Assembly: GCA_002425185.1 (NCBI GenBank)
Contig: DILT01000007.1
Coordinates: 1 to 52,834, forward strand
Origin: Flammeovirgaceae bacterium UBA5585
Lineage (GTDB): Bacteria > Bacteroidota > Bacteroidia > Cytophagales > Cyclobacteriaceae
DNA: 52,834 nucleotides
Direction: 5' to 3'
The notes below the pieces were generated by a model. The model had not been told where the DNA came from and searched no databases. It saw nothing but the letters and a program-made list of their open reading frames with translations. Below are positions 1 through 6,394 of this stretch, piece by piece. Both the position numbers and the translations under genes were made by a program. Every line of letters begins with the position of its first letter. The first letter of the stretch is position 1.

Positions 1-127
1 AAAATGTTTGCGCAATGGTGGGGTGACGTGTAAGTTGATAGTGTTATCTTCGTTCAACGTTTGGTCACGTGGGACAATGAAGCGTTTCAATGTCCCACCA
101 CTGCGCAAACACAAACGTTGTGCACAA
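1..127. repeat. attC-like structured repeat, copy A (left end cut by window)
   Basis: Bases 5-22 and 94-111 are an inverted repeat of 18 bp with one mismatch. Inside it, bases 71-83 and 84-96 form a second imperfect stem that starts GGGACA and ends TGTCCC. The right arm is followed by CAAACGTTGTGCACAA (112-127), which contains the self-complementary TTGTGCACAA. Both arms and the right-hand tail align with the repeat at 2604-2740. This layout, a long imperfect hairpin ending in a GTTGTGC-like core, resembles an integron attC site. No integrase is in view, and the core deviates by one base from the classical GTTRRRY. Confidence 0.5.
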
Positions 128-164
128 TTTTTTTATTAAGTTTAGACCACAAAACTAAAATACA

Positions 165-836
165 ATGAAAAATAAAGTCACTAACCTATTTTTATTTCTA
201 TCACTCACGATTTCGTGTGATGATCATGAAATGATTTTTAAAAAAGCCAAACTATCAAAAATTGAATTCACTTCTCTTGACAATGAGTTGAAATTAAAGC
301 AAGCATTGGAGCAGGTGGGATTTTTTAACCACACCAATAGTTCTGGAAGATTAATGTCTGGAATCAGTGTAATCAAAACGGATTCGATATTAAAGGTGAT
401 TCAAGCTGATAGTATAAATTATTCCTATACTATTTCACTTTATAACGAAACAAAATCTGGTGTCTTTAAAAATCTTGTTTTTAGCCGACTCTCAAACGGT
501 TTTCTTGGGTATGTTTTAGAGTATAAATCCATTAAAGAATCTACTGACTATAGTTCATTTACTGGGTTAGTTAAGAAATATGATTTAGAAGGTAATTATT
601 TATCAGAAGTCTCAATTGACAAAGCTGATTTTTCCAATTCAAGCGGAAGGATTAAGGCTTGCTTTGCAGATGTCTCTGTCGAATGTATTAGAGGGGGAGA
701 ATTTAATGGCTGGGATCAATCAACTGGTGCGACTGTTTATACCCCTTGCGAAGAATACGTAACAATTATCACGATAGACTGGTGGTTCGGGTGGAGCTAC
801 AGGAGGTTGGCATACTCTTGGAACTTATATTCCTGA
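165..836 (+). CDS. Lipoprotein, N-terminal part of a frameshifted gene
   Basis: The 223-residue product starts with a lipoprotein signal peptide (hydrophobic LFLFLSLTISC, then DDHE after the cysteine), so it is probably an outer-membrane lipoprotein. I do not recognise the rest. It runs smoothly to about residue 204 (CEEYVTIITID), after which the reading becomes tryptophan- and arginine-rich and stops. At the same point another frame opens at 778 and reads a glycine/serine linker (GGSGGATGG) that continues without a stop into the gene ending at 1809. Removing one base near 777-782 joins the halves into one protein of about 547 residues. The gene is therefore probably one lipoprotein broken by a one-base insertion. 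The DNA is clearly A+T-rich compared with the pectin locus downstream. Confidence 0.7.
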   Translation: MKNKVTNLFLFLSLTISCDDHEMIFKKAKLSKIEFTSLDNELKLKQALEQVGFFNHTNSSGRLMSGISVIKTDSILKVIQADSINYSYTISLYNETKSGVFKNLVFSRLSNGFLGYVLEYKSIKESTDYSSFTGLVKKYDLEGNYLSEVSIDKADFSNSSGRIKACFADVSVECIRGGEFNGWDQSTGATVYTPCEEYVTIITIDWWFGWSYRRLAYSWNLYS

Positions 837-969
837 TCCTTATGGCGGACCGGGAAGCGGTGGATCTGGTTCAGGGGGTGGATCAACAACGCCTCCAGAA
901 GGCGACCCTAATATTGAAGGTAGTGTAGGAGTATTACCACCAACATTAAGTAATAAAGACGCTCTCAAT

Positions 970-1809
970 ATGGTACTGGGAGAAGACCCATTCTTCTTAG
1001 TTGAAATTCCATGTGACCAACTCCCAATGTGGCAACAAGTTGCGACTCATCAAGCTCCGACAGTTGTTCTCGATAAGTTAAATGGTCTGAGCCAAAATCA
1101 AAGTTTCTGGTCTGCTCTAGTACCATATAACGGCTGGCGGGTTCAGGATTTGAATGAAGCTAAAGGCACGGTTGTAAATATGGACTACTATTCTGTTACC
1201 ATTAATCAATTACCTGGAGGAGAAACAGCACCACAACTATTAGAATACATAAGAAAAAATATTAATTCATTCATTGATCAAACAAAAGCAAGCTTTAAGC
1301 CCTTCGATAATTCTGAATATTTGACTTGGAATTCAAATAATTACATTGGGGGAATCATTCATATTGATATGGGAAACAATACAGCATGGGGTCCTAGTTT
1401 TCCATATAAACAACCAGATGACGGATCAGTAATCTGTACTAAAGCCCAATCTGATCATTGGATATTTACTACCATAACTGCTCCGGGAGATGGTGAGCAT
1501 CCAGTAAGTGGAAACAGACAATTTGGATTTATTCAAAATCGAAACGGCACTTACACATTTTACACACGAGGAGTAGATAGAGCGACTGGCTACATAGATG
1601 ATTTCCTACAAGAAAACTGGAATTTAATCTTTGGTAAAGCTGATGAACTTTGGTCAAGCTTACAAGTTGGTATCGCCAACTACGTTAATAGTCATGGAGG
1701 GAATGCAAATATCAGTCAAGACAATACCAAAACATTTAGGCCGAATTGGGATAGAGTGAGAGACTATCTTAACTACAATGCAACAATTGACACATTTGGA
1801 TGCAAATAA
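970..1809 (+). CDS. C-terminal part of the frameshifted lipoprotein
   Basis: This 279-residue stretch is open in its frame from 778, so the ATG at 970 is only the first methionine inside a longer reading. The upstream part, 778-969, encodes a Gly/Ser-rich linker and TTPPEGDPN, a spacer typical of Bacteroidota surface proteins. The remaining domain is not recognised. Visible landmarks are GEHPVSGNRQFGF, TFYTRGVDRATG and a C-terminus with a single cysteine (TFGCK). The plan is signal peptide, stalk domain, flexible linker and an unrelated C-terminal domain, with a small membrane-protein gene directly after it. That plan resembles polymorphic surface effectors with an immunity partner, but this is inference from layout only. 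Confidence 0.6.
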   Translation: MVLGEDPFFLVEIPCDQLPMWQQVATHQAPTVVLDKLNGLSQNQSFWSALVPYNGWRVQDLNEAKGTVVNMDYYSVTINQLPGGETAPQLLEYIRKNINSFIDQTKASFKPFDNSEYLTWNSNNYIGGIIHIDMGNNTAWGPSFPYKQPDDGSVICTKAQSDHWIFTTITAPGDGEHPVSGNRQFGFIQNRNGTYTFYTRGVDRATGYIDDFLQENWNLIFGKADELWSSLQVGIANYVNSHGGNANISQDNTKTFRPNWDRVRDYLNYNATIDTFGCK

Positions 1810-1816
1810 TGCGACA

Positions 1817-2098
1817 ATGATGAAAAAATTACTTAGAATTTGTTTAATTGTAAATATTCTTTTTACACAGTATTGTATGTTGTTGATCATAAATAGTCTC
1901 GATATATCAGCGGTTTGGGGATGGGGAATAACTATGGCTTTCTTCTTTATTCCTATAACTCTAATAAGTATACTGATATATGCATATTATTTAATTACAA
2001 AAGAAAAAAGGTTTCCTGAATTAAAGACGGACGTAATAATTCTATCGATCGTTATATTACAAAATCTAAGTCTGTTTTTGAGTATTCCAAGCAAGTAA
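1817..2098 (+). CDS. Small three-helix membrane protein
   Basis: The product is 93 residues long with about three predicted membrane helices: KLLRICLIVNILFTQ onward, a long segment around GITMAFFFIPITLISILIY, and VIILSIVILQNLSLFLSI near the C-terminus. I chose the ATG at 1817 (MMKKLL) because the longer reading from 1778 overlaps the preceding gene and lacks a signal-like start. It begins 7 bases after the stop of the frameshifted lipoprotein, so the two are probably co-transcribed. No family is recognised. A small membrane protein directly behind a variable secreted domain could be an immunity or accessory factor, but nothing in the sequence proves it. The DNA is A+T-rich like the rest of the island. 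Confidence 0.55.
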   Translation: MMKKLLRICLIVNILFTQYCMLLIINSLDISAVWGWGITMAFFFIPITLISILIYAYYLITKEKRFPELKTDVIILSIVILQNLSLFLSIPSK

Positions 2099-2119
2099 AA
2101 TAATAGACTTAATTAATAG

Positions 2120-2566
2120 ATGTGCACCTTAATACACAAAAAATTCAGTATAGTGCTTTTTCTATCACTTGTTGTAAATTTTTTAAGTGGTTACAGTCAA
2201 TGTAGTTCTATACATCAATGGCGAACAGCAGGTTACGAAGATCCAAATACAAATTTAGAAATGTACTTTCCGTTGATCTTTGATATTAAGCCGGACACAA
2301 TATTTATCAGGAACGCTAATCCAAAAATGAGTCATCAGCAAGTAAAATATAGCATTATAAGCAGCAAGTGCACCTGGGAGGATATTGACGAATTAACTGG
2401 CTACTTAGAATACAAAGTCCATATTATTGAATCATCTAAAAATGCAACAGTCATCATCCAATCTAACAATGGGATAGGTACTCTACAAATAATTGCTGAC
2501 GGAAGAGAGGCGTACAATCCTAAATTTAAAATTCGAAAAATTACATCAAATCTTAAACAGAAATGA
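2120..2566 (+). CDS. Secreted protein of unknown function
   Basis: The 148-residue product has an N-terminal signal peptide (FSIVLFLSLVVNFLSGYSQ, likely cleaved after GYSQ), so it is exported to the periplasm or beyond. The mature part of about 120 residues contains two cysteines (CSSIHQW and SSKCTWED) and looks mostly beta-stranded. No known domain is recognised. It is the third gene of the A+T-rich island, 21 bases after the small membrane protein, and it ends just before the second attC-like repeat. It could be accessory to the broken lipoprotein upstream. The antisense open frame across its 3' end is a shadow. Confidence 0.6.
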   Translation: MCTLIHKKFSIVLFLSLVVNFLSGYSQCSSIHQWRTAGYEDPNTNLEMYFPLIFDIKPDTIFIRNANPKMSHQQVKYSIISSKCTWEDIDELTGYLEYKVHIIESSKNATVIIQSNNGIGTLQIIADGREAYNPKFKIRKITSNLKQK

Positions 2567-2603
2567 TCTTCAACATAACCTTGGATTGCAAAGTACAAAA
2601 AAC

Positions 2604-2740
2604 TGTGCACAACACCAGGTTTGCTTAATGGCGGGCGACACAGTCGCCCGTAGTTTTCGTTTTTTTACTACCTTCGGTGTAGGCGGACAAATCCTCCGGA
2701 TTTATCCGCCACTAAACAAACCCAAAACGCTGGCAGTAAT
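2604..2740. repeat. attC-like structured repeat, copy B
   Basis: Bases 2618-2634 and 2706-2722 are an inverted repeat (15 of 17 positions, both mismatches compatible with G-U pairing). Inside are two tight hairpins: 2632-2639 with 2643-2650 (CGGGCGAC/GTCGCCCG), and 2682-2694 with 2698-2710 (one mismatch). The left side is preceded by TGTGCACAAC (2604-2613), the reverse complement of the GTTGTGCACA of copy A. The right side (CAAACCCAAAACGCTGGCAG) matches the right side of copy A. The two repeats therefore share ends, order and spacing and enclose the A+T-rich genes as a unit. Confidence 0.5.
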
Positions 2741-2841
2741 AGGTTCCGGACAATTTGGTCAATTAACGGGGGATATAGTGTCGGGTATACGAGGCCAACC
2801 GAAAACTTAAATGAGTCTTATTTGTATTCAGATAATAAAAC

Positions 2842-3399
2842 ATGAAAAAGAAATTAACCCAAGACCAACAAAAAGAATTACTGAAAACGCTAAATGCCAG
2901 GTTTGAAAAAAACAAGAATCGGCACAAAGGCATTGATTGGGTCAACGTGCAAGCGAGGCTGGAGGCGAATCCGGCAAAATTATGGTCGCTTAGCCAGATG
3001 GAACAATCCGGTGGAGAGCCCGATGTAATTTCCTTCGACAAGAAAACAGGCGAATACACCTTTTGCGATTGCTCTGCCGAAACACCCAAAGGCCGCAGAA
3101 GCATTTGCTACGACCATGAAGCATTGGAATCGCGGAAGGAACACAAGCCGGCTAACAGTGCTGTGCAAATGGCCGAAGACATGGGCATTGAACTGCTGAC
3201 TGAAGAACAATACCATGCGTTGCAAAAACTCGGACCATTTGATACCAAAACCTCAAGCTGGTTAAAAACCCCAACCGCCATACGTAAACTTGGTGGCGCC
3301 ATTTTTGGTGACTATCGGTTCGGCCGCGTTTTCATTTACCACAACGGAGCCGAATCGTATTACGGTGTACGGGGATTCAGAGGCATATTACAGGTTTAA
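2842..3399 (+). CDS. DUF4256 family protein
   Basis: The 185-residue cytoplasmic protein matches the DUF4256 family along its whole length. Landmarks include the N-terminal KNKNRHKGIDWVNVQARLE, the central GGEPDVISFDKKTGEYTFCD, ICYDHEALESRK, and the C-terminal FGDYRFGRVFIYHNGAESYYG. No catalytic function is established for this family. The protein has no signal peptide or membrane segment. It stands alone, about 100 bases after the second attC-like repeat, and its base composition is closer to the chromosome than that of the island before it, so it may lie outside the cassette. The ATG follows TTCAGATAATAAAAC and no Shine-Dalgarno sequence is visible, as usual in this phylum. Confidence 0.8.
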   Translation: MKKKLTQDQQKELLKTLNARFEKNKNRHKGIDWVNVQARLEANPAKLWSLSQMEQSGGEPDVISFDKKTGEYTFCDCSAETPKGRRSICYDHEALESRKEHKPANSAVQMAEDMGIELLTEEQYHALQKLGPFDTKTSSWLKTPTAIRKLGGAIFGDYRFGRVFIYHNGAESYYGVRGFRGILQV

Positions 3400-3666
3400 C
3401 CCTGATGTTCCGGCAAAGTTTCATGCTTCTATTTCGTAGATTAAATTTTTCTAATGTCACACCCGAAAAAACCACTACTGAATTTCAGATTTTAAAAAAT
3501 TTTTATTTTTTCGCTGCATAATTACCGAACCGGTGCAGCTTATCCCTCATCACAACCATTCATCTGATTTTTTGTCGGTTAAGATGTTGTTGTACCAACC
3601 TTGAAGGTATTTCTATTGTCTAATGGTTTGTTAGAAAATTTATGTTTAACTAAAAACTGTTTACGA

Positions 3667-4050
3667 ATGGAGTACTCAAAAATTAATCGCTCATTTTGGT
3701 TGGTGTTATTGCTCGGATTTTTTGGAGCGTGTAATGATGATGATAACCCGGTACAGTTAACCGCACCCCAACTAAATGATGCGCAGGAAATCACCTCAAG
3801 TAGTTTCACAATCTCGTGGTTGGAAGTACCAGGCGCTGCCGGTTACTTGTTGGATATTGCCACCGATGAAGACTTTGATAACAAAGTTGACGGTTACAAC
3901 CGAAAAGAAATTGAAGGCCTATCGGAGACCGTTGACGGACTGGAGCCCGGCACAACTTATTACATACGGGTATTTGCTGTACAAGGAGAACTTGAATCGT
4001 TACCTTCTGGGGTGAAACAGGCTACTACCGAGGAAGAGGAAGAGGGCTAA
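3667..4050 (+). CDS. Lipoprotein with one fibronectin type III domain
   Basis: The 127-residue product has a lipoprotein signal (SFWLVLLLGFFGAC followed by NDDD, an export-type acidic tail after the cysteine). It then has a single FN3 module of about 85 residues, from TAPQLNDAQEITSSSFTISW through the repeating GLEPGTTYYIRVFAV to the end, and finishes with a run of glutamates. I prefer the ATG at 3667 because a longer in-frame TTG start at 3601 would put extra residues before the signal peptide. It is a small surface lipoprotein with no enzymatic signature. It faces the pectin locus tail-to-tail and is followed by a good terminator. FN3 modules also occur in the surface lipoprotein at 14409-15983, but a functional link is only conjecture. 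Confidence 0.65.
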   Translation: MEYSKINRSFWLVLLLGFFGACNDDDNPVQLTAPQLNDAQEITSSSFTISWLEVPGAAGYLLDIATDEDFDNKVDGYNRKEIEGLSETVDGLEPGTTYYIRVFAVQGELESLPSGVKQATTEEEEEG

Positions 4051-4074
4051 CCAAATTTAACTTTTACAGGAGAG

Positions 4075-4104
4075 AAAGGTGGGGAATTACCCTCACCTTT
4101 TCGA
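4075..4104 (+). terminator. Intrinsic terminator after the FN3 lipoprotein
   Basis: A stem of ten base pairs (AAAGGTGGGG with CCC-T-CACCTTT, one bulged T, loop AATTA) is followed by TTTTCG and further T-rich sequence. It begins 25 bases after the stop codon of the FN3 lipoprotein gene. Confidence 0.6.
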
Positions 4105-4280
4105 TTGTTTCGCGTTGTGGTGCACGTAATTACGAGTCATCTACTCCACCCTGAACCAATCCCCATCTAAATGGTCGGCATCGTTCGTGGTGCCTTCTCG
4201 AACGCTAAACAATTCAACAATAAGTATAAACTACCTTCTGATTTTCATTTGCATATGCAATTCATAAATTTTGTTTGCTA
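4105..4280. other. Intergenic spacer without a recognised feature
   Basis: Nothing convincing is seen in this part of the 4051-4349 gap between two convergent genes. There is no open frame with a start and no promoter box. The terminator lies to the left and a dispersed-type inverted repeat lies to the right. Confidence 0.5.
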
Positions 4281-4334
4281 GAGCCTGTCGAAGCGTGACC
4301 CTACTTCACGTCAGGCTTCGACAAGCTCAGCCTG
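4281..4334. repeat. Dispersed-type palindromic repeat (TTCGACAAGCTCAG family)
   Basis: Arms 4281-4294 (GAGCCTGTCGAAGC) and 4315-4328 pair with one mismatch around an inner CGTGA/TCACG stem. An alternative stem, TCAGGCT (4311-4317) with AGCCTGA (4328-4334), overlaps it. The sequence GCTTCGACAAGCTCAGCCTGACA is a type of short palindrome known to be scattered between genes in many genomes. It lies 16 bases beyond the stop of the pectin methylesterase gene and may also stabilise or end that transcript. Confidence 0.55.
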
Positions 4335-4349
4335 ACATAGAACATTTAC

Positions 4350-5408
4350 CTACTGTGTACCTTCGGGATTCCAATCCCGGAAAATATTTTTCACTGTATA
4401 CTGCTTCGCTTCCTTTTTTGTAAGCTGTTTCGACCAGCCAACTCGTTTAGTGGTATTCGCTCCTGGTCCGTAATTTTTGTACTCAGCATAAAAAGCAGTC
4501 TTGTCTTTATCGGGAAACATGGCATCACCCTTCCAGGGATCCCACCCTTCGGAACGGATGTGACCACCCAGTTCACACTGCATGAAAACAGTGCGGGCAA
4601 ACGGACGCCATGGCCTGCCCAGGTAAACGGATGTTGCTTCATCCCCGGCTATCAATTTGCAGTGCTGAAAAACAAAACCATAGGGTGTGTGCTCACGCGT
4701 TGAAGCTGCGGTAATAAATGAGTTGGACAGACTTTTAATCGTACAGGTAACGAACAATGCCGTGGCTTCACCAAAAATAAAATCGGTAGTACCTTCTATG
4801 TAGCAATCTTTAAAATATTGCCGGCTGCCATCGCGTGTAACCAGCAGCGTATCCTGATTACCGGTAATGCTGCAGTTCTTAACCGAGACACGGTCACCTT
4901 CAATATGCAGCGCTACAGCCTGCCCTACCCTGCCGGCCGTGTTTTGTATAGTTAAATTTTCAAGGGAGATGTCGTTGCCCTGTATCAACATCGTGTAGGA
5001 TGTAAAGGTGCTGAGCTTTGGTTTAGCCCCCGGCTCGCTTGCGTTGGCATTGTCTTTTCCGGAATAATCATCGTACGTGATTATGGTTTGCCTGCGATCT
5101 TCACCAATCAAGCTGATGGCTGTTTTCCAGGAGGGGATAAATAACTTCTCCATATAGATGCCCTTTTTGATGTGAATGGTTACGCGTGCGTAGCCCAAAT
5201 CGCGACAAGCGTTGATGGCTTCCTGAATGGTGGTGTAGTCACCACTTCCGTCCTGTGCCACAGTAATGCTCGTTGGATGAATTTGTTGGGCATGCGTTTC
5301 AGTATTAACCACAAAGAACACAGAGAAAACACAGAGGACACAAAGAAATGGTGAGAAAAAAATCCTCTGTGTACTTTGTGCAAGCCTTTGTGCGCTTTGT
5401 GGTTTCAT
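4350..5408 (-). CDS. Pectin methylesterase (pectinesterase, CE8)
   Basis: This 352-residue enzyme removes methyl groups from homogalacturonan so that lyases and polygalacturonases can cut it. The right-handed beta-helix of family CE8 is evident: TVAQDGSGDYTTIQEAI at the start, GNQDTLL with the first catalytic Asp, DFIFG with the second, and YLGRPWRPFARTVF with the catalytic Arg. I chose the ATG at 5408 because its ATGA overlaps the stop of the esterase gene upstream, which implies translational coupling. The longer reading from 5468 would intrude into that gene. The signal peptide (core FFSPFLCVLCVFSVFFVV, ending HAQQ) is encoded by a dispersed-type repeat. It is the last gene of the minus-strand pectin operon and is probably periplasmic or exported. 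Confidence 0.9.
   Translation of the reverse strand: MKPQSAQRLAQSTQRIFFSPFLCVLCVFSVFFVVNTETHAQQIHPTSITVAQDGSGDYTTIQEAINACRDLGYARVTIHIKKGIYMEKLFIPSWKTAISLIGEDRRQTIITYDDYSGKDNANASEPGAKPKLSTFTSYTMLIQGNDISLENLTIQNTAGRVGQAVALHIEGDRVSVKNCSITGNQDTLLVTRDGSRQYFKDCYIEGTTDFIFGEATALFVTCTIKSLSNSFITAASTREHTPYGFVFQHCKLIAGDEATSVYLGRPWRPFARTVFMQCELGGHIRSEGWDPWKGDAMFPDKDKTAFYAEYKNYGPGANTTKRVGWSKQLTKKEAKQYTVKNIFRDWNPEGTQ
5308..5405. repeat. Inverted CACAAAG/CACAGAG repeat inside the pectinesterase signal sequence
   Basis: Bases 5308-5350 are built from ACCACAAAG, ACACAGAG and ACACAAAG units. Bases 5363-5405 are the inverted counterpart, with TCCTCTGTG, CTTTGTG and CTTTGTGGTTT. Such CACAAAG/CACAGAG elements are common between genes in Bacteroidota. 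Here the element lies inside a coding sequence and supplies residues 1 to about 35 of the pectinesterase, including its hydrophobic core. Confidence 0.6.
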
Positions 5409-6394
5409 CTTTTCTTCAATGTTTGATTTAAAAATGCTTTGATATGATCCGACATCGGGGTAAACCACGGCTCAAAAAACCAATACGAATGTGGTGCGCC
5501 TTCCAATTGCACGACTTCAGCTTTTATGCCAAGTGATTGCAACTGTTCGACCATCTCCTTACAACCTGCATGAAACCGGGTTTGACTGCTGTTGATAAAC
5601 AGAAAGGGTGGCGTTGATGCTGTAACATGGGTTATCGGTGATGCTTCTTTCCATCGATCAGGAATGGAATCATAAAATCCGCCCAACCAAAACACATCGG
5701 CACTGTAATCATTTCGCCTAACAGCAAGGTTCTCTGCATGCGTGAAATCCAGCAAGCCATCCAAATCGATTACTGCCCGAACGTTGCTTGAGAATTTCTC
5801 ATAGCCATCGCTTCCTTCAAATGCTGTATTACCATTGGTCGTACCGACTAGTGATGCCAACTGCCCCCCAGCCGAACCCCCTATGATGGCAATTTTACTT
5901 TCATCCAGCGCATATTCCCCGGCCTGACTTCTCAACCACCTGACAGCGGCTTTCAGGTTATGTACGGCAGCCGGATATTTCGCTTCAAGCGACAATTGGT
6001 ATTCTGCACACATTACAAAAAATCCGCTTAACGCAAGCTGGCGTGCCAGAGGTGCGTGCATCGATTTATCGCCCGAACGCCAACCACCCCCATGTACAAT
6101 AATGACTGCCGGTAATTTTCCTTTAAACTTTTTCGGATAATAAACATCAGCTTTTAATGCGCGATTGTTTCCACTCCTGGCAAGCATCGCATACGTAACA
6201 TCCTTCTCCTGAATAATTTTTGGATTTCGAAATGACTCTACCACCTGAATATGAGGATAATCCTTCCTTAATTTGGTATAGGTGCTCCAGATGGTGTAGG
6301 TAGTGTCCTTCGGTATTTCAGGCTGGGCGAAGGCGTTACCACCAATCAGAAAAAACAAAACCATAAAGCACCGATATGATTTTACGAACCACAT
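5405..6394 (-). CDS. Secreted alpha/beta-hydrolase carbohydrate esterase
   Basis: The 329-residue protein has a signal peptide (CFMVLFFLIGGNAFAQ) and an alpha/beta-hydrolase fold of the acetyl/feruloyl esterase type. The oxyanion motif HGGGW, the nucleophile elbow GGSAGG, an acidic DLDGLLD region and a C-terminal GAPHSYWF with the catalytic His are all visible. In this context it most likely removes acetyl groups from pectin or rhamnogalacturonan side positions; the exact substrate is inferred. The ATG at 6394 shares one base with the stop of the preceding pectate lyase (TGATG). The codon just before it is GTG, giving a one-residue longer alternative. Its own stop overlaps the pectinesterase start, so three genes are translationally coupled. 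Confidence 0.8.
   Translation of the reverse strand: MWFVKSYRCFMVLFFLIGGNAFAQPEIPKDTTYTIWSTYTKLRKDYPHIQVVESFRNPKIIQEKDVTYAMLARSGNNRALKADVYYPKKFKGKLPAVIIVHGGGWRSGDKSMHAPLARQLALSGFFVMCAEYQLSLEAKYPAAVHNLKAAVRWLRSQAGEYALDESKIAIIGGSAGGQLASLVGTTNGNTAFEGSDGYEKFSSNVRAVIDLDGLLDFTHAENLAVRRNDYSADVFWLGGFYDSIPDRWKEASPITHVTASTPPFLFINSSQTRFHAGCKEMVEQLQSLGIKAEVVQLEGAPHSYWFFEPWFTPMSDHIKAFLNQTLKKR

Noticed and set aside
746..928. Open frame of 60 codons on the plus strand
   Set aside because: It lies in the third frame across the frameshift and linker region. The other two frames together give the coherent protein.
1..2740. Calling the flanking repeats a classical integron
   Set aside because: No integrase gene is in view, the cores deviate from GTTRRRY, and copy A is cut at the window edge, so only the attC-like resemblance is reported.
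2493..2810. Open frame of 105 codons overlapping the end of the secreted protein gene and copy B of the repeat
   Set aside because: Most of it is translation of the structured repeat. It has no signal or domain and overlaps a better gene.
3400..3666. A small gene in the gap before the FN3 lipoprotein
   Set aside because: Only short frames with TTG or no start are present, and A/T runs dominate. No coding pattern or clear promoter was found.
5409..5468. Longer start for the pectin methylesterase at 5468
   Set aside because: It would extend 60 bases into the esterase gene and put about 20 polar residues before the signal peptide. The ATG at 5408 gives the common ATGA overlap.
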